A stretch of 64,000 nucleotides of DNA, from NCBI RefSeq assembly GCF_029227915.1, contig NC_079877.1:34065851-34129850 (forward strand), in the 5' to 3' direction. The notes under the pieces are model-generated. The model was not told the DNA's origin. It worked only from the letters and a program-made list of their open reading frames with translations, and made no database searches. Positions 13,501 through 26,892 of the stretch are shown here, one piece after another; the stretch's first letter is position 1, and the number at the start of each line of letters is the position of its first letter. The stretch comes from Hydractinia symbiolongicarpus. Its lineage: Eukaryota; Cnidaria; Hydrozoa; Anthoathecata; Hydractiniidae. A program made the position numbers and the translations under genes.

Positions 13501-15430
13501 GAAACGATTGACTGTGAGACTTAATTGAACTGACTTTGGACTTTGGCCTTATAAATGTGATAAAAAACACAATTGGACTATAAGAATTAATATTCTTCTT
13601 GATTTGACATGATTGCTGGAACTGAGCGATTACACTGGGCGCTATGGTAGCGCTTTATTTAAAAATTTAGATAAGTTAGTCATTTTTTACTGTGGGACCA
13701 ATCCTAGCCGTTAGCCCGCTAAAAAAGTAAAGACAGTTTCATAAAAGAAATTTCATTGACTTTCTCACAGCATCAGTCCGTTTGAGTTACAACGGTTGCG
13801 ACACATATTCGTACAAACATCTATTTAGCAATATCTTTCTGATTATACAAGTTTGCATCGCTTATAACAGTGAAACGATGGACAGTGGGACTTAATTGAA
13901 CTGATTTTGGACTTTGACCTTATAAATGTGATAAATGACACAATTGGACTCCAAGAAATAACATTCTTCTTAATTTGATATGAGTGCTGGAACTCAGCGA
14001 TTACACTGGGCGCTGTGGTAGCGCTTTATTTAAAAATTTAGATAAATAAATCATTTTTAACGGTGGGGACCAATCCTAGCCGTTTGTGCGCGCTGAGTAA
14101 ATAGAGAGAGTTTCATAAAATACATTTCATTGACTTTCTAACGGTATCTGTCCGTTTGAGTTACAACGGTTGCGTCACATAATTGTACGAAAAAAGATTG
14201 GCGATATTTTTCTGATACTAGGTTGCATCGCTTTTAACAGTGAAACGATTGACAGGGGGACTTAATTAAACTGATTTTGGACTTTGACCTAATAAATGTG
14301 ATAAATGACACAATTATACTCCAAAAAATAACATTCTTCTTAATTTGAAATGATTGCTGGAACTCAGCGATTACACTGGGCACTGTGGGAGCGCTTTATT
14401 TAAAGACGTAGATAAATAAGTCAGTTTTTACTGTGGGACCAATTCTAGCCGTTAGCGCGCACAGAGTAAATAGAGAGAGAGTTTCATAAAATACATTTCA
14501 TTTACTTTCTAACGGCATCAGTCCGTTTGAGTTACAACGGTTGCGTCACATAATTGTACCCACGTGTATTTAGCGACATTTTTCTGATATTACTCGGTTG
14601 CATCGCTTTTAACAGTGAAACGATTGACTGTGAGAATTAATTGAACTGACTTTGGACTTTGGCCTTATAAATGTGATAAAAAACACAATTGGACTCTAAG
14701 AATTAATATTCTTCTTGATTTGACATGATTGCTGGAACTGAGCGATTACACTGGGCGCTATGGTAGCGCTTTATTTAAAAATTTAGATAAGTTAGTCATT
14801 TTTTACTGTGGGACCAATCCTAGCCGTTAGCCCGCTGAAAAAGTAAAGACAGTTTCATAAAAGAAATTTCATTGACTTTCTCACAGCATCAGTCCGTTTG
14901 AGTTACAACGGTTGCGTCACATATTCGTACAAACATCTATTTAGCAATATCTTTCTGATTATACAAGTTTGCATCGCTTTTAACAGTGAAACGATTGACT
15001 GTGGGACTTAATTGAACTGATTTTGGACTTTGACCTTATAAATGTGATAAATAAAACAATTGTACTCCGAGAAATAACATTCTTCTTAATTTGACATGAT
15101 TGCTTGAACTCAACGATTACGCTGGGTGCTGTGGTAGCGCTTTATTTAAAAATTTAGATAAATAATTCAGTTTCTACTGTGGGACAAAGCCTAGCTGTTA
15201 GCGCGCAGTGACGAAATAGAGACAGTTTCAGGAAATACATTTCATTGAATTTCTCACTGTATAAGTCCGTGTGAGGTACAACGGTTGCGTTACATATTCG
15301 TACCAACATGTATTTAGCAATGTTTTTCTGATATTGCTAGGTTGCGTCGCTTTTAACAGTGAAACGATGGACAGTGGGACTTAATTGAACTGATTTTGGA
15401 CTTTGATCTTATAAATGTGATAAATGACAC
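9770..15430 (+). repeat. Long-range 11-mer duplication (offset 4,095 bp)
   Basis: Positions 9,770-11,335 recur at 13,865-15,430, both ending in the ATTGTACTCCGAGAAATAAC and GTGTGAGGTACAACGG monomers. The shared four-monomer run includes the CTGATACTAGG deletion monomer, the CACGTGTATTTAGCGAC monomer (10,467 and about 14,562) and the ACAAACATCTATTTAGC monomer (10,834 and 14,929). It ends at right where AATTAGACTCC is replaced by AATTGGACTTT. The copies flank unrelated monomer runs, so this is an interspersed segment exchange within the array. Confidence 0.7.
11163..12655 (+). repeat. Second copy of 5,580-7,072 (offset 5,583 bp, 15 monomers)
   Basis: Four consecutive monomers match those at 5,580-7,072 in order and in rare variants: GCTAGGTTGCGTCGC, AATCCTGGCCGTTAGC, CGTACCAAAGTGTATTTAGC, GATGTTACTAGG with CAACATGTATTTAGCGATAC, and the GTAAGTAAGTC monomer. 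Differences include CTTAGATAAGTAAG versus CTTAGGTAAGTAAG and GACTTTGGACTTTGACC versus GATTTTGGACTTTGACA. It ends where GCATCATTCCGTTTGAG replaces GCATCAGTCCATTTGAG. The 10,539-11,162 stretch to its left is also satellite, shared with 14,6xx-15,2xx. Confidence 0.75.
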
Positions 15431-18240
15431 AATTGGACTTTAAGAAATAACATTCTCCTTAATTTGATATGATTGCGGGAACTCAGCGATTACACTGGGC
15501 ACTGTGGGAGCGCTTTATTTAAAAATTTAGATAAATAAATCATTTTTAACGGTGGGGACCAATCCTAGCCGTTTGTGCGCGCTGAAAAAATGGAGAGAGT
15601 TTCATAAAATACATTTCATTGACTTTCTAACGGTAATAGTCCGTTTGAGTTACAACGGTTGCGTCGCATATTCGTACGAAAAAAGATTGGCGATATTTTT
15701 CTGATATTACTAGGTTGCATCGCTTTTAACAGTGAAACGATTGACAGGGGGACTTAATTCAACTGATATTGTACTTTGGCCTTATAAATGTGATAAATGA
15801 CACATTTGGACTCCAAGAAATAACATTTTCTTAATTTGACATGATTGCTGAAACTCAGCTATTACACTGGGCGCTGTGGGAGCGCTTTATATAAAAATTG
15901 AGATTAATAAGTCATTTTTTACTGTGGGACCAAGCCTAGCTGTTAGCGCGCGCTGAATAAATAGAGACAGCTCCAAACCCTACATTTCAATGACATTCTA
16001 ACGGTATCAATCCGTTTGAGTTACAACGATTGCGTCACATATTCGTACCAACATGTATTTAGCGATACTTTTCTGATGTTAATAGGTTGCATCGCTTATA
16101 ACAGTGAAACGATGGACAGTGGGACTTAATTGAACTGATTTTGGACTTTGACCTTATAAATGTGATAAATGACACAATTGGACTCCAAGAAATAACATTC
16201 TTCTTAATTTGATATGATTGCTGGAACTCAGCGATTACACTGGGCGCTGTGGTAGCGCTTTATTTAAAAATTTAGATAAATAAATCATTTTTAACGGTGG
16301 GGACCAATCCTAGCCGTTTGTGCGCGCTGAGTAAATAGAGAGAGTTTCATAAAATACATTTCATTGACTTTCTAACGGTATCAGTCCGTTTGAGTTACAA
16401 CGGTTGCGTCACATATTTGTACGAAAAAAGATTGGCGATATTTTTCTGATACTAGGTTGCATCGCTTTTAACAGTGAAACGATTGACAGGGGGACTTAAT
16501 TAAACTGATTTTGGACTTTGACCTAATAAATGTGATAAATGACACAATTATACTCCAAGAAATAACATTCTTCTTAATTTGAAATGATTGCTGGAACTCA
16601 GCGATTACACTGGGCACTGTGGGAGCGCTTTATTTAAAGACGTAGATAAATAAGTCAGTTTTTACTGTGGGACCAATTCTAGCCGTTAGCGCGCACAGAG
16701 TAAATAGAGAGAGAGTTTCATAAAATACATTTCATTTACTTTCTAACGGCATCAGTCCGTTTGAGTTACAACGGTTGCGTCACATAATTGTACCCACGTG
16801 TATTTAGCGACATTTTTCTGATATTACTCGGTTGCATCGCTTTTAACAGTGAAACGATTGACTGTGAGACTTAATTGAACTGACTTTGGACTTTGGCCGT
16901 ATAAATGTGATAAAAAACACAATTGGACTCTAAGAATTAATATTCTTCTTGATTTGACATGATTGCTGGAACTGAGCGATTACACTGGGCGCTATGGTAG
17001 CGCTTTATTTAAAAATTTAGATAAGTTAGTCATTTTTTACTGTGGGACCAATCCTAGCCGTTAGCCCGCTAAAAAAGTAAAGACAGTTTCATAAAAGAAA
17101 TTTCATTCACTTTCTCACAGCATCAGTCCGTTTGAGTTACAACGGTTGCGTCACATATTCGTACAAACATCTATTTAGCAATATCTTTCTGATTATACAA
17201 GTTTGCATCGCTTTTAACAGTGAAACGATTGACTGTGGGACTTAATTGAACTGATTTTGTACTCTGACCTTATAAATGTGATCAATGACACAATTGGACT
17301 CCAAGAACAAACGTTCTTCTTAATTTGACATGATTGCTGGAACTCAGCGATTACACTGGGCGCTGTGGTAGCGCTTTATTTAAAAATTTAGATAAATAAA
17401 TCATTTTTAACGGTGGGGACCAATCCTAGCCGTTTGTGCGCGCTGAGTAAATAGAGAGAGTTTCATAAAATACATTTCATTGACTTTCTAACGGTATCAG
17501 TCCGTTTGAGTTACAACGGTTGCGTCAGATATTTGTACGAAAAAAGATTGGCGATATTTTTCTGATACTAGGTTGCATCGCTTTTAACAGTGAAACGATT
17601 GACAGGGGGACTTAATTAAACTGATTTTGGACTTTGACCTAATAAATGTGACAAATGACACAATTATACTCCAAGAAATAACATTCTTCTTAATTTGAAA
17701 TGATTGCTGGAACTCAGCGATTACACTGGGCACTGTGGGAGCGCTTTATTTAAAGACGTAGATAAATAAGTCAGTTTTTACTGTGGGACCAATTCTAGCC
17801 GTTAGCGCGCACAGAGTAAATAGAGAGAGAGTTTCATAAAATACATTTCATTTACTTTCTAACGGCATCAGTCCGTTTGAGTTACAACGGTTGCGTCACA
17901 TAATTGTACCCACGTGTATTTAGCGACATTTTTCTTATATTACTCGGTTGCATCGCTTTTAACAGTGAAACGATTGACTGCGAGACTTAATTGAACTGAC
18001 TTTGGACTTTGGCTTTATAAATGTGATAAAAAACACAATTGGACTCTAAGAATTAATATTCTTCTTGATTTGACATGATTGCTGGAACTGAGCGATTACA
18101 CTGGGCGCTATGGTACCGCTTTATTTAAAAATTTAGATAAGTTAGTCATTTTTTACTGTTGGACCAATCCTAGCCGTTAGCCCGCTGAAAAAGTAAATAC
18201 AGTTTCATAAAAGAAATTTCATTGACTTTCTCACGGCATC
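12656..18240 (+). repeat. Trimer-based patchwork block
   Basis: The block reuses a run of subfamilies: b (ACGAAAAAAGATTGG with CTGATACTAGG and CACAATTATACTCC), c (CACGTGTATTTAGCGAC, GAACTGAGCG, GTTAGCCCGC) and d (ACAAACATCTATTTAGC, TATACAAGTTTGC), usually preceded by a (GATGTTAATAGG, CGCTTATAAC). Anchors of b lie at 13,073, 14,189, 16,423 and 17,539, spaced 1,116, 2,234 and 1,116 bp (3, 6 and 3 monomers). The earlier b copies at about 7,861 and 10,094 belong to the hexamer block. Positions 12,656-13,860 also match 16,006-17,210 at offset 3,350 (9 monomers). A mixed 3n-monomer history from unequal crossing-over is the simplest reading. Confidence 0.75.
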
Positions 18241-20470
18241 AGTCCGTTTGAGTTACAACGGTTGCGTCACATATTCGTACAAACATCTATTTAGCAATAT
18301 CTTTCTGATTATACAAGTTTGCATCGCTTTTAACAGTGAAAGGATTGACTGTGGGACTTAATTGAACTGATTTTGGACTCTGACCTTATAAATGTTATCA
18401 ATGACACAATTGGACTCCAAGAACAAACATTCTTCTTAATTTGACATGATTCCTAGAACTCAGCGATTACACTTGGCGCTATGGGAGCGCTGTATATAAA
18501 AATTTAGATAAATAATTTATTTTTTACTGGGGGACCAAGCCTAGCTGTTAGCGTGCGCTGAAGAAATAGAGACAGTTTCATGAAATAAATTTCATTGAAT
18601 TTCTCACTGTATAAGTCCGTGTGAGGTACAACGGTTGCGTTACATATTCGTACCAACATGTATTTAGCAATGTTTTTCTGATATTGCTAGGTTGCATCGT
18701 TTTTAACAGTGAAACGGAGGACTGTGGGACTTAATTCAACTGATATTGGACTTTGACCTTATAAATGTGATAAATGAAACAATTGGACTCCAAGAAATAA
18801 CATTCTTCTTAATTTGACATGACTGCTGGTACTCAGCGATTGCACTGGGCGCTGTGGGAGCGCTTTATATAAAAATTGAGATTAATAAGCCATTTTTTAC
18901 TGTGGGATCAAGCCTAGCTGTTAGCGCGCGCTGAATAAATAGAGACGGCTTCAAACACTACATTTCAATGAATTTCTAACGGTATCAGTCCGTTTGAGTT
19001 ACAACGATTGCGTCACATATTCGTACCAACATGTATTTAGCGACACTTTTCTGATGTTACTAGGCTGCATCGCTTTTAACAGTGAAACGATGGACAGTGG
19101 GACTTAATTGAACTGATTTTGGACTTTGACCTTATAAAAGTCATAAATGACACAATTGGTCTCCAAGAAAAATCATTCTTCTTAAGTTGACATGATTGCT
19201 GGAACTGAGCGATTACGCTGGGCGCTATTGTAGCGCTTTATTTAAAAATTTAGATAAGTAAGTCATTTTTTACTGTGGGACCAATCCTAGCCGTTAACGC
19301 GTGCTGAAAAAATAGAGACGGTTTCGTATAATACATTTCATTGACTTTCTAACGCAATCAGTCCGTTTGAGTTACAACGGTTGCGTCACATATTCGTACA
19401 AACATCTGTTTTGCAATATATTTCTGATTATACTAGGTTGCATCGCTTTTACCAGTGAAACGATTGACTGTGGGACTTAATTGAACTGATTTTGGACTCT
19501 GACCTTATAAATGTGATACATAACACATTTGGACTTCAAGAAATAACATTCTTGTTAATTTGACATGATTGCTGGAACTCAGCGATTGCACTGGGCGCTG
19601 TGGTAGCGCTTTATTTAAAAACTTAGATAAGTTAATCAATTTTTACTGTGGGACCAATCCTAGCCGTTAACGCGTGCTGAAAAAATAGAGATGGCTTAGT
19701 ATAATACATTTCATTGAATTTCTATCGCAATCAGTCCGTTTGAGTTACAACGGTTGCGTCACATATTCGTACAAACATCTATTTAGCAAAATCTTTCTGA
19801 TTATACAAGTTTGCATCGCTTTTAACAGTGAAACGATTGACTGTGGGACTTAATTGAACTGATTTTGGACTCTGACCTTATAAATGTGATCAATGACACA
19901 ATTGGACTCCAAGAACAAACATTCTTCATAATTTGACATGATTCCTGGAACTCAGCGATTACACTGGGCGCTGTGGGAGCGCTTTATATAAAAATATAGA
20001 TAAATAATTTATTTTTCACTGTGGGACCAAGCCTAGCTGTTAGCGCGCGCTGAAGAAATAGAAACAGTTTCATGAAATACATTTCATGGAATTTCTCACG
20101 GTATAAGTCCGTTTGAGGTACAACGGTTGCGTTACATATTCGTACCAACATGTATTTAGCAATAATTTTCTGATATTGCTAGGTTGCATCGTTTTTAACA
20201 GTGAAACGGAGGACTGTGGGACTTAATTCAACTGATATCGGACTTTGACCTTATAAATGTGATAAATGACACAATTGGACTCCAAGAAATAACATTCTTC
20301 TTAATTTGACATGACTGCTGGTACTCAGCGATTACACTGGGCGCTGTGGGAGCGGTTAATATAAAAATTGAGATTAATAAGTCATTTTTTACTGTGGGAT
20401 CAAGCCTAGCTGTTAGCGCGCACTGAATAAATAGAGACGGCTTCAAACCCTACATTTCAATGACTTTCTA
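18241..20470 (+). repeat. Diverged tetramer repeat, 1,492-bp offset
   Basis: The monomer pair at 18,241-18,980 (ACAAACATCTATTTAGC, then GTATAAGTCCGTGTGAGG with AACGGAGGACTGTGGG) recurs at 19,733-20,470 with an offset of 1,492 bp. That is the same period as the homogeneous tetramer further right (30-38 kb), but here the copies carry many differences (GTGTGAGG versus GTTTGAGG, TAGCAATGTT versus TAGCAATAAT, and single-base changes). It may be an older stage of the same HOR. A 72-codon open frame on the minus strand here is only a chance frame in the satellite. Confidence 0.7.
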
Positions 20471-22560
20471 ACGGTAAAAGTCTGTTTGTGTTACAACGGC
20501 TGCGTCACATATTCGTACCAACATGTATTTAGCGATGTTGCTCTAATGTTACCATGTTGCATCGCTTTTAACAGTGAAACGATTGATTGTGGGACTTAAT
20601 TGAACTGATTTTGGACTTTGACCTTATAAATGTGATAGATAACACAATTTGCCTCCAAAAAATAACATTGTTCTTAATTTGACATGATTGACGGAATTCA
20701 GCGATTACACTGAGTGCTGTGGGAGATCTATGTTTAAAAAGTTAGATAAGTAAGTCATTTTTTACTTTGGGACTAATCCTAGCCGTTAAAGCGTGCTGAA
20801 AAAATAGAGACGGTTTCGTATAATACATTTCATTGACTTTCTAACGCAATCAGTCCGTTTGAGTTACAACGGTTGCGTCACATATTCGTACAAACATCTG
20901 TTTAGCAATATCTTTCTGATTATACTAGGTTGCATCGCTTTTAACAGTGAAACGATTGACTGTGGGACTTAATTGAACTGATTTTGGACTCTGACCTTAT
21001 AAATGTGAAAAATATCCCAATTGGACTGCAAGAAATAACATTCTTCTTGATTTGACATGATTGTTGGAACTCAGCGATTACACTGGGCGCTGTGGTAGCG
21101 CTTTATTTAAAAATTTAGATAAATATGTCATTTTTTACTGTGAGGCCAATCTTAGCCGGTATCGCGTGCTGAAAAAATAGAGACAGTTTCATAAAATACA
21201 TTTCATTGACCCTCTAACTGTATCAGTCCGTTTGAGTTACAACGGTTGCGTCACATTTTTGTACCAACATGTATTTAGCAATATTTTTCTGATATTACTA
21301 GGTTGCATCGCTTTTAACCGTGAAACGATTGACTGTGGGACTTAATTGAACTGATTTTGCACTTTGACCTTATAAATGTGATACATAACACCATTGGACT
21401 TCAAGAAATAACATTCTTGTTAATTTGACATGACTGCTGGAACTCAGCGATTGCACTGGGCGCTGCGGTAGCGCTTTATTTAAAAACTTATATAAATAAG
21501 TCATTTTTTACTGTGGGACCAATCCTAGGCGTTAGCGCGTGCTGAAAGAAGTAAAGACGGTTTCATATAATAAATTTCATTGGCTTTCTCACGGTATCAG
21601 TCCATTTGAGTTACAACGGTTGCGTCACATAATCGTACCAACATGTACTTAGCGGCATTTTGCTGATATTACTCGGTTGCATCGCTTCTAACAGTAAAAC
21701 GATTGACTGTGGGACTTAATTGAACTGATTTTGGACTCTGACCTTATAAATGTGAAAAATATCCCAATTGGACTGCAAGAAATAACATTCTTCTTGATTT
21801 GACATGATTGTTGGAACTCAGCGATTACACTGGGCGCTGTGGTAGCGCTTGATTTAAAAATTTAGATAAATATGTCATTTTTTACTGTGAGGCCAATCTT
21901 AGCCGGTATCGCGTGCTGAAAAAATAGAGACAATTTCATAAAATACATTTCATTGACCCTCTAACTGTATCAGTCCGTTTGAGTTACAACGGTTGCGTCA
22001 CAATTTCGTACCAACATGTATTTAGCAATATTTTTCTGATATTACTAGGTTGCATCGCTTTTAACCGTGAAACGATTGACTGTGGGACTTAATTGAACTG
22101 ATTTTGCACTTTGACCTTATAAATGTGATACATAACACAATTGGACTTCAAGAAATAACATTCTTGTTAATTTGACATGACTGCTGGAACTCAGCGATTG
22201 CACTGGGCGCTGCGGTAGCGCTTTATTTAAAAACTTATATAAATAAGTCATTTTTTACTGTGGGAACAATCCTAGGCGTTAGCGCGTGCTGAAAGAAGTA
22301 AAGACAGTTTCATATAAAATTTCATTGGCTTTCTCACGGTATCAGTTCGTTTGAGTTACAAAGGTTGCGTCACATAATCGTACCAACATGTACTCCGCGG
22401 CATTTTGCTGATATTACTCGGTTGCATAGCTTTTAACAGTAAAACGATTGACTGTGAGACTTATTTGAACTGATTATGGACATTGACCTCACAATTGTGA
22501 TAAATAACACAATTGGAATCCAAGAAATAACATTCTTCTTAATTTGAGATGATTCCTGGA
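20471..22560 (+). repeat. Dimer repeat block, 747-bp offset
   Basis: Two monomers, one marked AAAAATATCCCAATTGGACT with GATTTGACATGATTGTTGG and one marked GACCCTCTAACTGTATCAG with AACCGTGAAACGATTG, repeat once: TATCCC anchors at 21,011 and 21,758 and CTAACTG anchors at 21,214 and 21,961, offset 747 bp. The second copy has its own changes, including a small deletion in TTTCATATAAAATTTC. The left edge (20,471-20,860) holds the GATGTTGCTCTAATGTTACC subfamily, which returns near 23,890 and 26,120. Confidence 0.7.
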
Positions 22561-25500
22561 ACTCAGCGATTACACTGGGCGCTGTGGGAGCGCTTTATAT
22601 AAAATTTTAGATAAATAAGTCATTTTTTACTGTGGGACCAATCCTAGCCATTAACGCGTGCTGAAAAAATAGAGACGGTTTCGTATAATACATTTCATTG
22701 ACTTTCTCACGCAATCAGTCCGTTTGAGTTACAACGATTGCGTCACATATTCGTACAAACATCTGTTTAGCAATATCTTTCTGATTATACTAGGTTGCAT
22801 CGGTTTTAGCAGTGAAACGATTGACTGAGGGACTTAATTGAACTGATTTTGGACTCTGACCTTATAAATATGAAAAATATCCCAATTGGACTGCAAGAAA
22901 TAACATTCTTCTTGATTTGACATGATTGCTGGAACTCAGCGATTACACTGGGCGCTGTGGTAGCGCTTTATTTAAAAATTTAGATAAATATGTCATTTTT
23001 CACTGTGAGGCCAATCTTAGGCGGTATCGCGTGCTGAAAAAGTAGAGACAGTTTCATAAAATACATTTCATTGACCTGTAACTGTATCAGTCCGTTTGAG
23101 TTACAAAGGTTGCGTCACATATTCGTACCAACATGTATTTAGCAATATTTTTCTGATATTACTAGGTTGCATCGCTTTTAACAGTGAAACGATTGACTGT
23201 GGGACTTAATTGAACTGATTTTGCACTTTGACCTTATAAATGTGATACATAACACAATTGGACATCAAGAAATAACATTCTTGTTAATTTGACATGATTG
23301 CTGGAACTCAGCGATTACGGGCGCTGTGGTAGCGCATTATTTAAAAACTTATATAAATAAGTCATTTTTTACTATGGGACCAAACCTAGGCGTTAGCCCG
23401 TGCTGAAAGAAGTAAAGACAGTTTCATATAATAAATTTCATTGGCTTTCTCACGGTATCAGTCCGTTTGAGTTACAACGGTTGCGTCACATAATCGTACC
23501 AACATGTACTTAGCGGCATTTTGCTGATATTACTTGGTTGCATCGGTTTTAACAGTAAAACGATTGACTGTGAGACTTATTTGAACTGATTATGGACTTT
23601 GACCTCACAATTGTGATAAAAAACACAATTGGAATCCGAGAAATAACATTCTTCTTAATTTGAGATGATTGCTGGAACTCAGCAATTACACTGGGCGCCG
23701 CAGTTGCACTTTACTTAAAAATTTAGATATATAAGTCATTTTTTACTGTGGGACCAATCCTCGCCGTTAGCGCGTGTTGAAAAAATAGAGACAGTTTCAT
23801 AAAATACATTTCATTGACTTTCTAACGGTAAAAGTCCGTTTGTGTTACAACGGCTGCGTCACATATTCGTACCAACATGCATTTAGCGATGTTGCTCTAA
23901 TGTTACCATGTTGCATCACTTTTAACAGTGAAACGATTTATTGTGGGACTTAATTGAACTGATTTTGGACTTTGACGTTATAAATGTGATAGATAACACA
24001 ATTGGACTCTAAGAACAAACATTCTTCTTAATTTGACATGATTCCTGGAACTCAGCGATTACACTGGGCGCTGTGGGAGCGCTTTATATAAAAATTTAGA
24101 TAAATAAGTCATTTTTTACTGTGGGACCAAGCCTAGCTGTTAGCGTGCGCTGAAAAAAGAGCGACAGTTTCATAAAATACATTTCATTGAATATCTCACG
24201 GTATAAGTCCGTGTGAGGTACAACGGTTGCGTTACATATTCGTACTAACATGTATTTAGCAACGGTTTTCTGATATTACTAGGTTGCATCGCTTTTAACA
24301 GTGAAACGATTGACTGTGGGACTTAATTGAACTGATTTTGCACTTTGACCTTATAAATGTGATACATAACACAATTGGACATCAAGAAATAACATTCTTG
24401 TTAATTTGACATGATTGCTGGAACTCAGCGATTGCGGGCGCTGTGGTAGCGCTTTATTTAAAACTTATATAAATAATTCATTTTTTACTATGGGACCAAA
24501 CCTAGGCGTTAGCACGTGCTGAAAGAAGTAAAGACAGTTTCATATAATAAATTTCATTGGCTTTCTCACGGTATCAGTCCGTTTGAGTTACAACGGTTGC
24601 GTCACATAATCGTACCAACATGTACTTAGCGGCATTTTGCTGATATTACTCGGTTGCATCGGTTTTAACAGTAAAACGATTGACTGTGAGACTTATTTGA
24701 ACTGATTATGGACTTTGACCTCACAATTGTGATAAGTAACACAATTGGACTCCAAGAACAAACATTTTTCTTAATTTGACATGATTCCTGGAACTCAGCG
24801 ATTACACTGGGCGCTGTGGGAGCGCTTTATATAAAAATTTAGATAAATAAGTCATTTTTTACTGTGGGACCAATCCTAGCCATTAACGCGTGCTGAAAAA
24901 ATAGAGACGGTTTCGTATAATACATTTCATTGACTTTCTCACGCAATCAGTCCGTTTGAGTTACAACGATTGCGTCACATATTCGTACAAACATCTGTTT
25001 AGCAATATCTTTCTGATTATACTAGGTTGCATCGGTTTTAGCAGTGAAACGATTGACTGAGGGACTTAATTGAACTGATTTTGGACTCTGACCTTATAAA
25101 TATGAAAAATATCCCAATTGGACTGCAAGAAATAACATTCTTCTTGATTTGACATGATTGCTGGAACTCAGCGATTACACTGGGCGCTGTGGGAGCGCTT
25201 TATTTAAAAATTTAGATAAATATGTCATTTTTCACTGTGAGGCCAATCTTAGGCGGTATCGCGTGCTGAAAAAGTAGAGACAGTTTCATAAAATACATTT
25301 CATTGACCTGTAACTGTATCAGTCCGTTTGAGTTACAAAGGTTGCGTCACATATTTGTACCAACATGTATTTAGCAATATTTTTCTGATATTACTAGGTT
25401 GCATCGCTTTTAACAGTGAAACGATTGACTGTGGGACTTAATTGAACTGATTTTGCACTTTGACCTTATAAATGTGATACATAACACAATTGGACATCAA

Positions 25501-26892
25501 GAAATAACATTCTTGTTAATTTGACATGATTGCTGGAACTCAGCGATTACGGGCGCTGTGGTAGCGCTTTATTTAAAAACTTATATAAATAAGTCATTTT
25601 TTACTATGGGACCAAACCTAGGCGTTAGCCCGTGCTGAAAGAAGTAAAGACAGTTTCATATAATAAATTTCATTGGCTTTCTCACGGTATCAGTCCGTTT
25701 GAGTTACAACGGTTGCGTCACATAATCGTACCAACATGTACTTAGCGGCATTTTGCTGATATTACTCGGTTGCATCGGTTTTAACAGTAAAACGATTGAC
25801 TGTGAGACTTATTTGAACTGATTATGGACTTTGACCTCACAATTGTGATAAAAAACACAATTGGAATCCGAGAAATAACATTCTTCTTAATTTGAGATGA
25901 TTGCTGGAACTCAGCAATTACACTGGGCGCCGCAGTTGCACTTTACTTAAAAATTTAGATATATAAGTCATTTTTTACTGTGGGACCAATCCTCGCCGTT
26001 AGCGCGTGTTGAAAAAATAGAGACAGTTTCATAAAATACATTTCATTGACTTTCTAACGGTAAAAGTCCGTTTGTGTTACAACGGCTGCGTCACATATTC
26101 GTACCAACATGCATTTAGCGATGTTGCTCTAATGTTACCATGTTGCATCACTTTTAACAGTGAAACGATTTATTGTGGGACTTTATTGAACTGATTTTGG
26201 ACTTTGACCTTATAAATGTGATAGATAACACAATTGGACTCTAAGAACAAACATTCTTCTTAATTTGACATGATTCCTGGAACTCAGCGATTACACTGGG
26301 CGCTGTGGGAGCGCTTTATATAAAAATTTAGATAAATAAGTCATTTTTTACTGTGGGACCAAGCCTAGCTGTTAGCGTGCGCTGAAAAAAGAGCGACAGT
26401 TTCATAAAATACATTTCATTGAATATCTCACGGTATAAGTCCGTGTGAGGTACAACGGTTGCGTTACATATTCGTACTAACATGTATTTAGCAACGGTTT
26501 TCTGATATTACTAGGTTGCATCGCTTTTAACAGTGAAACGATTGACTGTGGGACTTAATTGAACTGATTTTGCACTTTGACCTTATAAATGTGATACATA
26601 ACACAATTGGACATCAAGAAATAACATTCTTGTTAATTTGACATGATTGCTGGAACTCAGCGATTGCGGGCGCTGTGGTAGCGCTTTATTCAAAACTTAT
26701 ATAAATAATTCATTTTTTACTATGGGACCAAACCTAGGCGTTAGCACGTGCTGAAAGAAGTAAAGACAGTTTCATATAATAAATTTCATTGGCTTTCTCA
26801 CGGTATCAGTCCGTTTGAGTTACAACGGTTGCGTCACATAATCGTACCAACATGTACTTAGCGGCATTTTGCTGATATTACTCGGTTGCATC
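22560..26892 (+). repeat. Hexamer HOR, 2,232-bp unit in two tandem copies
   Basis: A six-monomer unit repeats with constant offset 2,232 bp. TTGACCTGTAACTG lies at 23,071 and 25,303; GAACTCAGCGATTGCGGGCG at 24,421 and 26,653; GGTTTTAGCAGTG, TGTTAGCAATATC and GATGTTGCTCTAATGTTACC also recur in order. Diagnostic features include the 3-bp deletion CGATTACGGGCGC (missing ACT) and GGGACCAAACCTAGGCG. Similarity ends near 26,892, where GCATCGCTTTTAACAGTGAA replaces GCATCGGTTTTAACAGTAAA. Only scattered single-base differences were noticed (for example GACGTTATAAA/GACCTTATAAA, TTATTTAAAAC/TTATTCAAAAC). The unit is unrelated in monomer order to the 6-10.5-kb hexamer. Confidence 0.85.

Noticed and set aside
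20228-20446. 72-codon minus-strand open frame
   Set aside because: Chance frame crossing one satellite monomer; no conservation in neighbours.
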